Positions 35,215 to 46,163 of a DNA stretch of 64,000 nucleotides are shown here, piece after piece; position 1 is the first letter of the stretch, and every line of letters begins with the position of its first letter. The notes beneath the pieces are model-generated. The model was not told the origin of the DNA. It made no database searches and saw only the letters and a program-made list of their open reading frames with translations. The DNA is from Xylona heveae TC161 (taxonomy: Eukaryota; Ascomycota; Xylonomycetes; Xylonales; Xylonaceae): NCBI RefSeq assembly GCF_001619985.1, contig NW_017264193.1:1927726-1991725 (forward strand). Reading direction: 5' to 3'. The translations under genes and the position numbers were made by a program.

Positions 35215-36416
35215 ATGAGGCCGATCAAGCGCGCGAGGACTGAAGATGGAGAGCACGAGCATGGGAGCTTCACGGGCAACGGCGCCTCTCATGGCTCTCC
35301 GAAGGTTATACCCTGGACAGATGTGAGCCAAAGCCAAAATTTCCTTTTTTTGTCTGCCACGAGATTTGCACAATGGAGCTGACGCGCATTTGCTTGCATT
35401 ATAGATTTTCAAGTCTCATTTATCCAACCTAGACGGGCATGTGCGCATGCTGGCGATGATGCAGCAAAGTTCTGCGCCAAACACTCAAAACTGGAATCTG
35501 ATAACACCAATGGTTGAGCGAGCAAAGCAAATGCTTATTGACGCGCAGAAAGTCGCAAGAGAGTTTGTATGTCAAATTCGAAACTCTCTCCCCCCAGCTT
35601 GCGCAATGTGCATATATGTACGTGAAGGCTAATACTCGGCCATCGCAGGATACTTCTGAAGCAAACAACACCGGTCCATCTAGACCGCCTTTCCACTCTG
35701 GCAGAGCTAGTGAAGCAACATCCGAGGCAGGAAGCTTCCACACAGCTTCTACGGATCTAAAGGAGACCAAGGTTCTACCAGAGCGAAGAAAGAGGTCACT
35801 AGATTCTGCTTCAGCTGCGCCTGGTACCACAGAGGAGAGATCGAATACGGGCAAGAGAAGAATGTTTCCCAAGGATCAACATGTCAATGGCAAGCAAGGC
35901 GGAGTAGGAGGGCCTAGCTCGATGGAAAACAAGGAGAACATTTCAGATGCGCATATGCATCCCGATACCACTTTCAATGACGGTGCAAACGACGCCAAAG
36001 AGGGACTGTTCGACAGTGGACCCCGCGATCCGCAAAACTACGCCAAGCCGCACCAGCCATTTGTAACTACAGAGGAAGAAGAGCAGAGCCGAGATATTCC
36101 AGCCCAGGATGCGCGTCCGGAGCCAAAGGTTGAATACGAGGATATCTCCCAATTGGTCGAAGCGCGATTGCAAGAAAAAGAGCGCAAACGGAGGAAGAAG
36201 GAAAAGAAGCGCAAGCGCGAATCAAATGACTCAATGATTGCGCCTGTGGCTGATTCGGTAAAACCTTTGCAGAAGAGAATCAAGCAGTCCGATGAGGCTG
36301 TTCGCGAACCCGAACCCAGTGGCGGGCTGAAGAGGAGAGGCTCAGACATGACGCTGGCTAGTAATGGCAATGGCGGAAGCGGCGGCGAACCCAGCAAAAG
36401 GCGGAGACGCAGATGA
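35215..36416 (+). CDS. Basic, nuclear-type hypothetical protein
   Basis: Exons 35215-35322, 35405-35566 and 35649-36416, 345 aa. Begins MRPIKRARTEDG. A conserved-looking helical N-terminus follows (IPWTDIFKSHLSNLDGHV, then VERAKQMLIDAQKVAREF), then a long disordered Ser/Asn/Glu region, a coiled segment EYEDISQLVEARLQEKERKR and dense Lys/Arg clusters ending SKRRRRR. Several bipartite nuclear localisation signals are evident. The family is not recognised. Both introns are phase 0 and have good signals. Confidence 0.75.
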
Positions 36417-36874
36417 GGTGTCACGACGGAAGCCTGTAGTTTGCCCGAGAAGGGACCTTATTTTGTTTCATGCATGTTTCCTTTGGCGTGATATTAATTA
36501 CAGGATATTATCTGACACTATGCCCGCGCAACTTATTTTTACAAAGAAAATAAATGACAGAATTCTGCACGTAATCGACAGCCTTGTCGTTTGCAGGTCA
36601 ACTGTCAGTATTGTATGATACAATAACAAAATGATATCGATACCCCGAAAGACAAAAAAAGAACTCCATCCAGTAAATGCCATCAAATAGAGCAGCGATT
36701 GTCAAATGTCCAATGTCCAAATGTCCCGCATGCAATGTTTGCCATGCTACCGATACCCTTTGACTTTTTCCCTTCTATTCCCCCCTTGTTTTTATTTTCA
36801 TCTTTCAGCCCATTCTTTTTGTTCTTCCCCCGCCATTCTTCCTCCCTCTTTTCACAAGTTCCCCTCACGTCCAC

Positions 36875-37543
36875 CTAGTCCTCCTCATCCTCGCTCTTCT
36901 TGCCCCAGTTCCAGACTTCCCAGATATGATCCATAATCAGACTTCCATACCCTCTCCCCTCCTCCAGCGCCTCCCTTTCCTCCTGCAACCTCTTCTCCTT
37001 CCATCCGTCTGTCTCCCCTCCCATCCACACCTTTTCCAGCACCCCCTGATTATTTGCCTCCTGCTGCTGTCCTTGCTGTTGTGACAGCTTCGTCCGCTCA
37101 TGTCCCGCCTGCAACTCCTCCTGCATCCGCAGCATCTTCTCCCGCTTCAGCTCCTCCTGCACCTGCCGCGCCCGCGCCGTCGGCAGCCCGCCCGTCGCAC
37201 CGCCCCCGATGCCCGTCTTCGCCGCGACGTGGCCCAGCAGGCCCATCCCCGAATACGACACGGTTAGATGATTCGCGCCAAACACGAAACCCCCCGTCAG
37301 CGCAAACGAGTAGAGGTCGAGTTTCCGCGGCGGCAGGGCCAGCGCGATCGGACACCCGATGACAAGGAACCAGGATGTGTTGTATTTCATGCGCTCCCAG
37401 TCTTGTACGGAGATGCCGTTTGAGCCGCGCGTAGATGGGTCTGCCATTGTCGTCGTTGTCGGTGTTGGGAGTGTTGTTGGAGGTGTAGAGGTTGAGGTAG
37501 TTGCTGTTGGTGTTGACATTGTTGGCGTTGCGTCGTCTTTCAT
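36875..37543 (-). CDS. Small membrane protein of the kind annotated as rhomboid-family-like in fungi
   Basis: Intronless, up to 222 aa. The N-terminus is Thr/Pro-rich, and a start at the internal MSTPT or MADPS is possible. Two hydrophobic segments (WFLVIGCPIALAL and LYSFALTGGFVFGANHL, joined by PPRKLD) are followed by a charged Gln-rich coiled region and a tail with WMGGETDGWKEKRLQEE and GYGSLIMDHIWEVWNWG. This PPRKLDLY plus IWEVWNWG layout matches fungal proteins labelled rhomboid family membrane protein, but no rhomboid Ser/His catalytic motif is present, so protease activity is not expected. Confidence 0.72.
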   Translation of the reverse strand: MKDDATPTMSTPTATTSTSTPPTTLPTPTTTTMADPSTRGSNGISVQDWERMKYNTSWFLVIGCPIALALPPRKLDLYSFALTGGFVFGANHLTVSYSGMGLLGHVAAKTGIGGGATGGLPTARARQVQEELKREKMLRMQEELQAGHERTKLSQQQGQQQEANNQGVLEKVWMGGETDGWKEKRLQEEREALEEGRGYGSLIMDHIWEVWNWGKKSEDEED

Positions 37544-38063
37544 TCTGCTTGGTCTTGGTCTTGGTCTGTATCTGGGTTGTCGACTTGATATACGCCGTCA
37601 AACCCCTTTTGTGTATGTATGTGTGTATGTTTGCGTGAGTGACGTCTCGGGGTGCGCAAGTTTGTTCAATCCGGTTTTGCGGCTTTGATTTTCGGTCCGA
37701 GATTATATCTGTCGCGATGGGCGCTGTGCGATGGGCGATTGCGCTGAATTGAAAATGCGGAAATATATATACTGCGACCCAATTGATATAGTCGCCCTAT
37801 CGTCAGTTCAGTACCAGCCTTTCTGTATCAACGTTCGCGTCAGGGCGTTGTCCCAATGACCAAGGTAGTTATGGGTACCTGTAAAGAGAAAATAAATCTA
37901 TGAGGTTTACATTCGAAGCGTCGGAAGTTTTGGCAATCGGTCCTCGGTCCTCGGTCCCAGGGGTCCGCTACAGACCCCGGCAGGCGTTGACTGGCGGGAG
38001 CAAATTCCAAGCTCGCTTAATGAAAGCTTAGTATATAGATTGAAAAGTTGGGAAGTAAAGCAA
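37544..38063. other. Intergenic region before tRNA-Ser(CGA)
   Basis: About 520 bp, with no recognised gene. Confidence 0.35.
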
Positions 38064-38178
38064 GTCGTGGTGTCCGAGTGGTTAAGGAGTGAGACTCGAA
38101 TTCCTTCGCTTTGCAAAGGGGCACATCAATTCGTTATCTTATGGCTTCGGCCGCGCAAGTTCGAATCTTGTCCACGAC
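38064..38178 (+). tRNA. tRNA-Ser(CGA) with 35-nt intron
   Basis: 115 nt, 80 nt mature. Acceptor stem GTCGTGG/CCACGAC; A box TGTCCGAGTGG; anticodon stem TGAGA/TCTTA with anticodon CGA at 38097-38099; intron 38101-38135 directly after A37; long variable arm GGC-TTCG-GCC; B-box-like AGTTCGAATCT. All class II serine tRNA features are present. Confidence 0.95.
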
Positions 38179-38184
38179 GCCATC

Positions 38185-38200
38185 TTTTTTTTTTTTTTTT
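38185..38200 (+). terminator. Pol III terminator of tRNA-Ser(CGA)
   Basis: A 16-base T run begins six bases past the tRNA end, a very strong RNA polymerase III stop. Confidence 0.9.
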
Positions 38201-39089
38201 CGATAAATTTTTTTTACCCATTGGAGACAAGCTTTTTTGGTTTAGAAGGTTTTGTAAATGAATCTAAAAAAAATTTTATTTTATTCTTTGCCCCCTCCCC
38301 CCAAAGGTGGACTGTTTTGTTGCGATGAATGCGACGACGAGGTATAAGGATTTAGGCAAACGGTCGGGATAGGATGTTGAGTAAGTTATCGAGCATGTCA
38401 GAGTTCAGAGTCTACGAAATGGTGGAGAATTAAAAAAAACGACTTGTTTCTCATTGTGATTAAATTATAGATTACCATTACGGATGATTATATATTATGC
38501 TCTTGGTCCGCGTTATGCGGTTGGTAAAAAATGTAACGGCGGCATATCGCCCTCTGCTTCCTCAAGGGTGTGAGAACCGGCAAATGTATTTTTGCAGGTA
38601 GGATGGGGCAGGTAAAGGAGAGATAGGTTATCCAAGCGATACTAGGTATCCTTCATTGTGATATTTATTGCGGCATCTCTGCTGCTAGGGGATGGTTGGA
38701 TGGTCGAGAAATGGCCTTTACATGGCTGTGTCCCGTCGGCCTTTCCCAGAGGAAAGACCCGGGCGAAAAGAGAGCATATCTTGCCTGGGTCCAACGCTGA
38801 ACGGCGCCGAGAGGTTATCTTCTGATGACTCTGTGATCCCGTCTGGGCTCGCGTGTATACCCTTCTTCTGCAGAGCGCTTCTCTTGCAGCCTCCAGGGCG
38901 TCTCAAAGCCGGATGCTGTCCCCAAGAAAGCGCCAGGGCGGTGAACTGGCCCACGATCCTCCTGGTTGGAAGGTAGAAGCTCTTGAAGCCATTGGCGCTG
39001 GTTCAAGACAGCTGGTCGAGAGGTGCAGGCAGTCAATTTATGATCTGGGACTGTTTGAAATGACATATTCAGCACCGTCACTTGTCCGC
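38201..39089. other. Region downstream of the SEC2-like gene
   Basis: About 890 bp. Frames on both strands are open at 38700-39090 because of base composition. Nothing links the minus-strand frame to the SEC2-like gene with confidence, though a diverged C-terminal exon cannot be excluded. Confidence 0.3.
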
Positions 39090-40113
39090 TCATGACCCTG
39101 CCAATAAGTTCCGGACCCTTTCAATGCGATTGACTGCGCCCTCCAGCAATTCCAGTCGTTTCCGCTTATCCTCATCTCGACGTTCGAGCACTGCCACTCG
39201 CTCCTCCAGTTTCGCACGGGCCTTTCGTTCCGTAGCAACCATTTCATTGGCCTGCTGAAAGAGCTGCGCTGACAGTTCCTCCAATTCGCCATTTGTATCC
39301 GCCAGCATCTTTTCTGCTTTTTGACGTAGTGCTTGCTCACGCGCCAAGGCGGCCTGTAGCTCGCTCGTGTCCGAGGCGGTGGTGGAATGTTTGCTGTTTT
39401 CCGAGGATGTGCTTCGGCCAGAGAAAAAGGACGGGAGACGGCTATGTTTTGCAGGCAACGGGTTGGTTTGGAGTAGTGGAAGAGACTTGGATGCTGATGA
39501 TGGAGTTGCGCCGTTGAGGGATGTAATGCTTGTGTTATCGGTGCCGCTTATGTCGCTGGCGGAAGCTGAAGAGGTTGATCCTGCTGCCGTCACTCCCGAC
39601 GTCGTCCCGTCGACAACGCGATGGGCTTTCAGTCGACGGAGTTCTTCTTCGTATTCGGTGAGCTTGTTCTCTGTTGTAGAGGTACCGGGTTAGCAGGCTG
39701 GTTGTTGCTAGGTGGCTTTGCCTTTCAGGTGTGGGATGAGGGGAGGGAAAGCGCTTGTACTTTGTTGCTGCGCAAAAGAAGTAGCTTCCAATAACGGGTC
39801 AAACGGTTTGGAGATGAAGAATGCCCAGAGTAACAATGCCAGTAAACAAAGAGCAGAGAACGGAAATCATACCTGCAAGAGCGGCTTTGGTGCTGAGAAA
39901 GCGGACCTGAGTCTCGAGGTCCTCAACCCTTTGCTGCTGAGCTGTGGTGATAGTGTCATCATTGCTTTGCTGATTGTCGTTGTTGTCTTCATTGCGATGA
40001 TGATGATTGGAAATGTGCGATATGGATGCTCCGCAGCTGGGGCAGATGAGCGAAGACTTGCCGAAACCTGGCAGTGGAGCTGCCGCCGCAGGGATTGCGG
40101 CTGTGACTGACAT
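39090..40113 (-). CDS. SEC2: Sec2-domain Rab guanine nucleotide exchange factor (short form)
   Basis: Exons (minus) 40113-39873 and 39670-39090, 273 aa; intron of 202 nt. The Sec2 coiled coil, which opens the Rab Sec4/Rab8 nucleotide site during polarised exocytosis, is seen as ELEELSAQLFQQANEMVATE followed by RKARAKLEERVAVLERR, the GEF core pattern. A first coiled segment RVEDLETQVRFLSTKAALAE and a CxxC pair (CPSC) with a His run lie N-terminal. Much shorter than yeast Sec2 (759 aa): the C-terminal phosphoinositide and exocyst-binding regions are missing, so it is either a minimal GEF typical of some filamentous fungi or lacks an unrecognised 3' exon. Confidence 0.85.
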
Positions 40114-40884
40114 GGGGATGATTGTATGCTGTAAAGTACAGCACAGTGCAGATCGCTGGGCTAGATCAAATTAAAGCAGATTGAGAATCACACTAGAAAT
40201 GATGAGTACAGCGTATCCAGACGGTGCACTTTTGTGTTCCTTTGTGTGTCTGAGGTAGTCATCAAGCACGATGGCAGAAAAAAAGATCAACGAAACGGTT
40301 CTAGCAGCAGCAAAACACCAAAGCACAAAGAACGGAGACCAGAAGAAAAAGGGACTACATAATACGAGATGAAATTTCTTCGCCTCTCATTTACGAGTCT
40401 CTCTGTTACCGAGCAAAACGACAGGCAAGGCTTGAGCAAGGGGGCTCAAAAGGGGGGCCAAGAAAAGCCCATGCAAGGGCGTTGTGCAAATGAAGAAATT
40501 CGTGGGGCCAGTTAAACTTATAGAAGGGGGATTTGTTGTTTTGGGGCTTAACTTGGCCCCTGATAATAGCGAGGTGTGACCCCTCTTGGACCCCCTTTTA
40601 AGCGCCACGACTCTATTTTTTAATAGTTCGCCAGCCTCGGCAGGGTCCGGTCCGGTCCAGTTAATTTAGCGAGCATCAAGTCCCTATAACCGCTGGCAAT
40701 TATACCGAATAATGGTTATCCTCCGAACTATAGCCAGTTTGATATCATTATACTTGCAAGAGTAAAACTGTAATAAATTAAGATGATGGAGATGGAATTA
40801 TTCTGATTGGAGGCTATTTAGATAATGATGTATTTACGAGACAATATGTATACCACATTGCATACAGCGAAGGAGATGATGCAG
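40114..40884. other. Intergenic region upstream of SEC2
   Basis: About 770 bp holding the SEC2-like promoter and the 3' flank of the next minus-strand gene. No other feature recognised. Confidence 0.4.
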
Positions 40885-41675
40885 TTACGCCTGGTCTTTT
40901 TGTGCGGGTTTGGTAGATTTCTGGGACGTTGGAACCCTTTGAGATGAAAGCTGTCTTATGGTTGCTGCTCCTATTATTGTTGCGCATCCAATGCTGCCCA
41001 TTGCAACCGCAACGGTTTGAGTTTTCGTATATCTCAGCCCGACAACAACGGCTACGGCTGTCAGGAATACCAGTGCAAAGATTTCCCATGACAAGTGAAG
41101 AGGATACAGTGGTCCATTTCTTCGGGCCGTGGGCAATGCTGCGGTTCCTTCTGCGGCAGTCGCAGTCTTTATCGCTGCAATTGGCACTGTCGATGGCCTA
41201 GGCACGGATGCTGGCTCTTTCTCTGGCGTCGCTGTTGTGGCTGTCGATGTCGAGCTCGCAGTCGTTGTCTTGCGGCCCGCAAGAATCACTACCATAAACA
41301 CACCGACACCACACGCCATAGCTGCTCCAAACAGATAAAACACACCGTGCCCAACACAGTCTACGCCGCATGTGACCCCACCGTTGTCCTCAAACTTCTG
41401 ACACTTGACCAGGAAGCGATTCCAGCTGTCTATGCCAGCTCCAAAAATGTAACTATGCGTGATCGAGGTCAGCGTCGGATGGAGATGCTTGGCATCTTGA
41501 AGAGTTAAAGAATTTGGAAAATGTCAAGGATACCAAAGCTGCAAAAAAGCATATGTAGGAATGCAATGGACCGGAATATGTGTTTTACATACTATGTAAG
41601 CCCTGCTGAGCCGGCAATCCATTTTACCCCTGACCCAGTGGCTGCCAGCGTGCACGGTGCCAATGGTTTCTTCAT
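40885..41675 (-). CDS. Hypothetical multi-pass membrane protein, 5' structure uncertain
   Basis: The firm part is the exon 41495-40885, coding for a protein with a Cys-rich lumenal-like stretch (KCQKFEDNGGVTCGVDCVG) and three hydrophobic segments (GVFYLFGAAMACGVGVFMVV, WEIFALVFLTAVAVVVGL, VAMGSIGCATIIGAA), ending in a basic tail. A start exon 41675-41593 (MKKPLAPCTLAATGSG) reaches it in frame only through a 5-nt micro-exon (41538-41534) and a 38-nt intron; total 232 aa. Alternatively the 41538-41495 stretch is coding (FGILDIFQIL) and a frameshift separates it from the rest. The family is not recognised. Confidence 0.45.
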
Positions 41676-42900
41676 TCTGTTATGCACCTCACACTTTTGT
41701 GGATTGGCACGGGAAACAGAGTGTTCATATGTGTTAAGGTAGATTGTCCGATGTGTATGTTTGCGAGCTAGGAGGAAAGAAAGGGATCCCGTTGCAGGTC
41801 TAAGCTAGTATCGAACACCCGTGTAACAAAATAGCCCTTTTGTGAGGTTCTACATCGAATCTGGTAAAAGACTCTTTGAAATTGCCAAGGAATGCGTTTC
41901 TTTCTTTCTTTCTGTCTTTTTCTTTTTAATTTTATTTGATCTTATTTTATTCTCTTTTTTTTTTTTTAAAAAAAAAACGGAAAAGAAAATTCCATCCAAT
42001 TGACAGTCGAAAACCCAGTGTGCTTACGCAAGTCGAATTTCTCTGATATTACTGCTCGCAGTCTCTTAAGAACCTAGGATTGGTTTGATCGCACTCAAAA
42101 GGATATCTTAGATTGCCCGTAAAAGGACAGATAGCCGTCTTCACGCTCTAACACCCATAGATTCAAAGGCTAGACGATATTTTAATTCATCAATCATGGA
42201 TTGGGTTATATCTTCTGGTACGTTTGGAGTGGAATACATTCATCATCTGAAGAAAAAAAGAAAAACGTCTCACACGTGAAAACATGGAACTAAGATCTTC
42301 AGTGAAGAGACAAGGAAATGTCGTGCGTTAAACTTTTGAAATAAAACAGAGGACCACCTTCTCTGATGCGAAGGTGGATATTAGAGGGGAAGAAAAGGGG
42401 TGACAAACCATCCGGGAGTTAGAAAAAATGGCAAAAGAAAAGTGAAATAGACAAGAGATCGCAGTGCATCGAGAAGCCTTGGAAATCGGAAAAGACCCCT
42501 ACTCTAGGACATGACACACATGCGTGTGCTGAACCACCCGAAAAAGACCGATTGAGCGTTGTATTTGGCCCGCCCCATCAGAGCAGTGGAGAACGCACAA
42601 GCCTGTTTCGGCAAGCAGAGCGGACAGATGAACAAGGCAGAATAGGAACTGAAGATGGTCTAAAAAAGAAGCCGACCATCCTGCGCCTGACAATGTCCGA
42701 ATTACCCTCAAAGCAAAAATCAAGGTCCCCGAGTGAACGCTGGAGATAAAGAGAAAATCGAGTGCGCCCCCATGTCGTACTAATTACTTGCCTCGGCTGG
42801 AAAGATCGAGTGGAGTCAAAGAAATAACGGCCATTATGGTAATTTCCTGCAGAAGATAGTCGGCCCCCCATGTACGTAACCCTCCCGATAAATTAATCGT
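41676..42900. other. Intergenic region with poly-T/poly-A junction
   Basis: About 1.2 kb. CTTT repeats and a T11-A10 junction lie near 41900-41980. No supported gene. Confidence 0.4.
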
Positions 42901-44775
42901 TTAAGAAGCAATGGCGCGTGCGCCCTGGTTGCCGCCGCGACGGTTGTTGCGGGCCTTGGATACGGTACTCCATCCATCTTCTTCGAGGCTCTCTGCGGTC
43001 GGCTCAGACGTCCGCCTCCAGGTACCCTCCTGCGGGGTCTCCTGGGGCTTGACGGCCTTGTCATCAACAATGGCACCATTCTGGGTCTCAGATCCCTCTT
43101 GGGCAGGGGCGTTTGCTTCCTCCTTAGACAAAGCCTTGAAAGTGTTTCCGGGTTGAGGTTTCTCAGCTTCGTCCTGGCCAGCGGCGGCGGCAGCGGCTTT
43201 CTCGGCCTTGGCCGCCTCCTTGGCTTGTCTCTTCTCTTCACGCGCCTTTTCATCTTGCTCCTTCTTTTGACGCTGAGCCTGCAATCTCTTCTCTTCAATT
43301 TCTCTCTCCTTGGCAAAGGTGTTAATGGGACGAGCGGCACCAAAAGGACTAGCCTTCGAGTCCGAAGAAGCGGTAGAGGGTGCCGCGGGTTCGGCTTCGG
43401 AAACTGTCCGCTTCTGAAGTTGAAGCTTCGGCCGGACAGCGGGAGCGACAGGCGAAGTAGGCGTGCTAGCCTCCTTACTGGCCTCCTTAGGAGGGGTGGG
43501 AGCGCTCACAGGAGCGTCAGGTCGCATTCTGGCGCGCCAGGCATTGTCCAGCTCTGGGGCGGTGGGTGCACGATCAGCAGCTCGTTCTTCATATTCCTTT
43601 CTCGGCGGCCGCGATCCCTCTTGGGAGCGGCCCTCACCCCAAGATGGGGACTCTCTGCGGTCTCGCGGCGCTTCCTTCGTTGGGGCAGTGGGCAACACGG
43701 GAGCTGGTGGGCCCTTGCGCTCCCAGTTTCCAAAGTCGCGAACCTTTCCATCTCCAGCCTCAAAAGGCCGACGACGATCTCCAGCCTCGAAACCACTGAA
43801 TCCTCCACGATCGGAACCACGTCGGGGAATTTCAGGAAGAGGGCCCTTGCGAGTCCAGTCGTTCAGCTCACGGGCATCAGGACGATCTTTGGCTGTAAAC
43901 AGGAGTATATTAGTCATCTTTTTCTGCGCGAAGGCGGCTGGTCAGAAATAATTCAAGGGTAGCTTACGAGGCTCGGCAACGCTAATTCTAATTGTTCGAC
44001 CCTGGAATTGAGTGTTGTTCAAGTCCAATGCTTTCTTGAGTCCATCCAGAGTACCAAATTCGACGTAGCCAAATCCTTTTGGACGTCTCTCAATTTTGTC
44101 CTCGACAATTCGAACGTTGGTGACGGCACAGTCCATGAAGAAATCGGTGATATCACCCTCGGTGGCGTCGAAGGAAAGATTGCCAATGTGGGCGGTAAAC
44201 GGGGGCTTATCAGGGAGAGGGAGCTGTTCTCGAGGAAGGAATCCTCCACGGTCTTCATGGAAACTTAGCTCTCAACATTGCAAGAGGCACGTGAGCCCAA
44301 CAGGCATATGAACTCACCACTGAAGCCGGCTCCGAAACCAGTAGAAGCGCCAAAACCACGTCGCTCAGATCCGTAACTGGGGGCAGGGGCTGGTGTTGTC
44401 AATGAGATGAAACGCTATGTACATAAATTACTCGTTGAGGTACAAACCAGCTGTCGCATTTGAAGATTAGCATTTGTGCTTGACAGTCGTCGGATCGCGT
44501 ATTACACATACCAGGAAGAGGCATATCCTCCATCTCGTCCGCCCAAGAGCCAAGAGCTAAGCAGAGTTAGCCATCATCTCCCCTCTGAAACATGTGCTTC
44601 CCCGAGCCATACACTCATCGTTCAAAAAGTCCCCGAGGGACATCTTCTGATTCTTCGACTTCGCAGGAGCTATAGAACAGAATGTTAGCATCACTCAACA
44701 GCATGCAACACCACCAGCGTTTATCCGAAGAGGAGAAGATCAGCCTCGTGTCCCGCACACTCATGACTTACCCAT
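42901..44775 (-). CDS. TIF3: Translation initiation factor eIF4B
   Basis: Exons (minus) 44775-44772, 44669-44613, 44556-44512, 44389-44314, 44263-43968 and 43892-42901, 489 aa. It stimulates eIF4A helicase and mRNA recruitment in the cytosol. A short N-terminus (SLGDFLNDESLGSWADEMED) precedes one RRM with RNP2 AHIGNLSF and RNP1 KGFGYVEF, then Arg/Gly/Asp-rich repeats (ELNDWTRKGPLPEIPRRGSD, FGNWERKGPP), a Lys/Glu/Ala helix and the conserved tail EEDGWSTVSKARNNRRGGNQ. The first coding exon is only ATGG. The exon 4/5 junction (donor at 44313) is the least certain. Divergent from the gene at 45243. Confidence 0.93.
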
Positions 44776-45242
44776 GATTGCGATTTTTCAGGTTAGCGCG
44801 CAGTACACGGAAAGCGCGCTCGCTATGTATGTAGATTTGAATAAAGTGTTCCGATAGATGGTCAAATGTTAGGCAGCCGACGATGTGTGGTGACGACTTG
44901 GTGTCTGGAGATCCGTCGTCTTCAAAAAAAGTAAGATGGTGAGAGGCTTCTTTTCGTGCACCGTTTAGCGAGGTGCGATTCCTAACTCGGAAATTTTTGT
45001 GGGAAGAATCGGGTATACGCCGGCATTAAGGGACAGGGGGGTACCCCGAATTGCATCACATTCTTGACGTGACTTCAAGAACCTCGTGTCTCAACAAGCC
45101 CCAACGATTTGAAATAATAATTTAGGTAGATCTTTGGCATTCAGCTGCACAAAAACATACAATTTTTTTTTAAATTCCAGATAGCACAAGGAGAATTCAA
45201 AATTATCTGTAGTTTTGGACCACGTGCACATTCTCCCAGAAG

Positions 45243-46163
45243 ATGGAGAGGTCGCATGGTGCTCAACCCGCACTCCAAGATGGAATCATCTTTCCAGCTT
45301 TACAATTTGGTACCTTGGCAGGTTGGTCAATCTCTTCAAAACATTTAATTCTGGTGCTGCTGCTGAGCGCATCAATTCTCATATGCATGTCTCGCTGCAT
45401 TTGAGTTTGCTTCTGCTTTTCGTCCTGTCTTTGCCTTTCCGCTTGCCTATACAATCCCTCACTGCCGTGCTACAGGGGCATCGATACCAAGGATCCCTCT
45501 TTGACCTTTCATCGTCCACTAATGATGATTTAGGTGTTGCTGGACTAGGAGTTGGCGGGATTGCTGGCTTAGTTCGCTCACAGACTCCCACGCTTTTTGC
45601 ATTCGCATCCAGCACGCAATGGTTTACTTTGGGGACTGCCTATTGGGGTGAGTCTCACATTGAGTTTTCCTGTCCCTCATGGGCCACTAATATCAACCCC
45701 TACAAAAGGTGTACGGGGAATTATATTACACATGCGTGGAGCCCAGTCTGTCAGTCCTCGGGAACGGATCTATGCGAGTGGAATTGCTGGCGGTCTCGCA
45801 GGGGCAGGAGTCGCTCTTATCACTAGTAGGTTGAGATTTACCGTTTTTCTTAGGACTCTTCTGAATCGTGAGCTCTTAGGGGGGCGATCTAACGTGATAC
45901 CTGGGGCCATTATGTGCTCTTTGCTGGGCTCAACGGGTCAGGGGCTTTATAATGTCATGGATGCACAGCATGCTCAAAGCTATGGTGAAAATGAAAGGCA
46001 CGCCAGCAGCCCCTTCTGGCAGCGACTCGCTCAGGCCAAGTGGAGCCCCGTCCGAGTTTTATCCGACAAGGAATACGAGAAAATGCTTAGAGAGCGGTTG
46101 CTCCGCGTTGAAGCAGAGATTGCTATAATTGACGAAGAAATCAAGAGGAACACTAAAGACTAA
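45243..46163 (+). CDS. Glycine-rich small membrane protein (Tim17-like pattern)
   Basis: Exons 45243-45321, 45534-45647, 45709-45825 and 45880-46163, 197 aa. Two Gly-zipper hydrophobic stretches (GVAGLGVGGIAGLVRSQTPT and YASGIAGGLAGAGVALITRG) and a third, SNVIPGAIMCSLLGSTGQGLYN, resemble the Tim17/22/23 family layout, which would suggest a mitochondrial membrane location; this is a pattern match only. The C-terminal 60 residues are soluble and helical (DKEYEKMLRERLLRVEAEIA). The last intron (54 nt) is a multiple of three without a stop; retention would add 18 residues inside the helix region. Confidence 0.7.

Noticed and set aside
38692-39095. Open frames on both strands downstream of the SEC2-like gene
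   Set aside because: Mutually overlapping, no homology signal; a missed SEC2 exon is possible but could not be supported.
42834-43962. Open frames antisense and in a second frame over TIF3
   Set aside because: Products of low-complexity Arg/Glu/Ala codons; the eIF4B frame accounts for the sequence.
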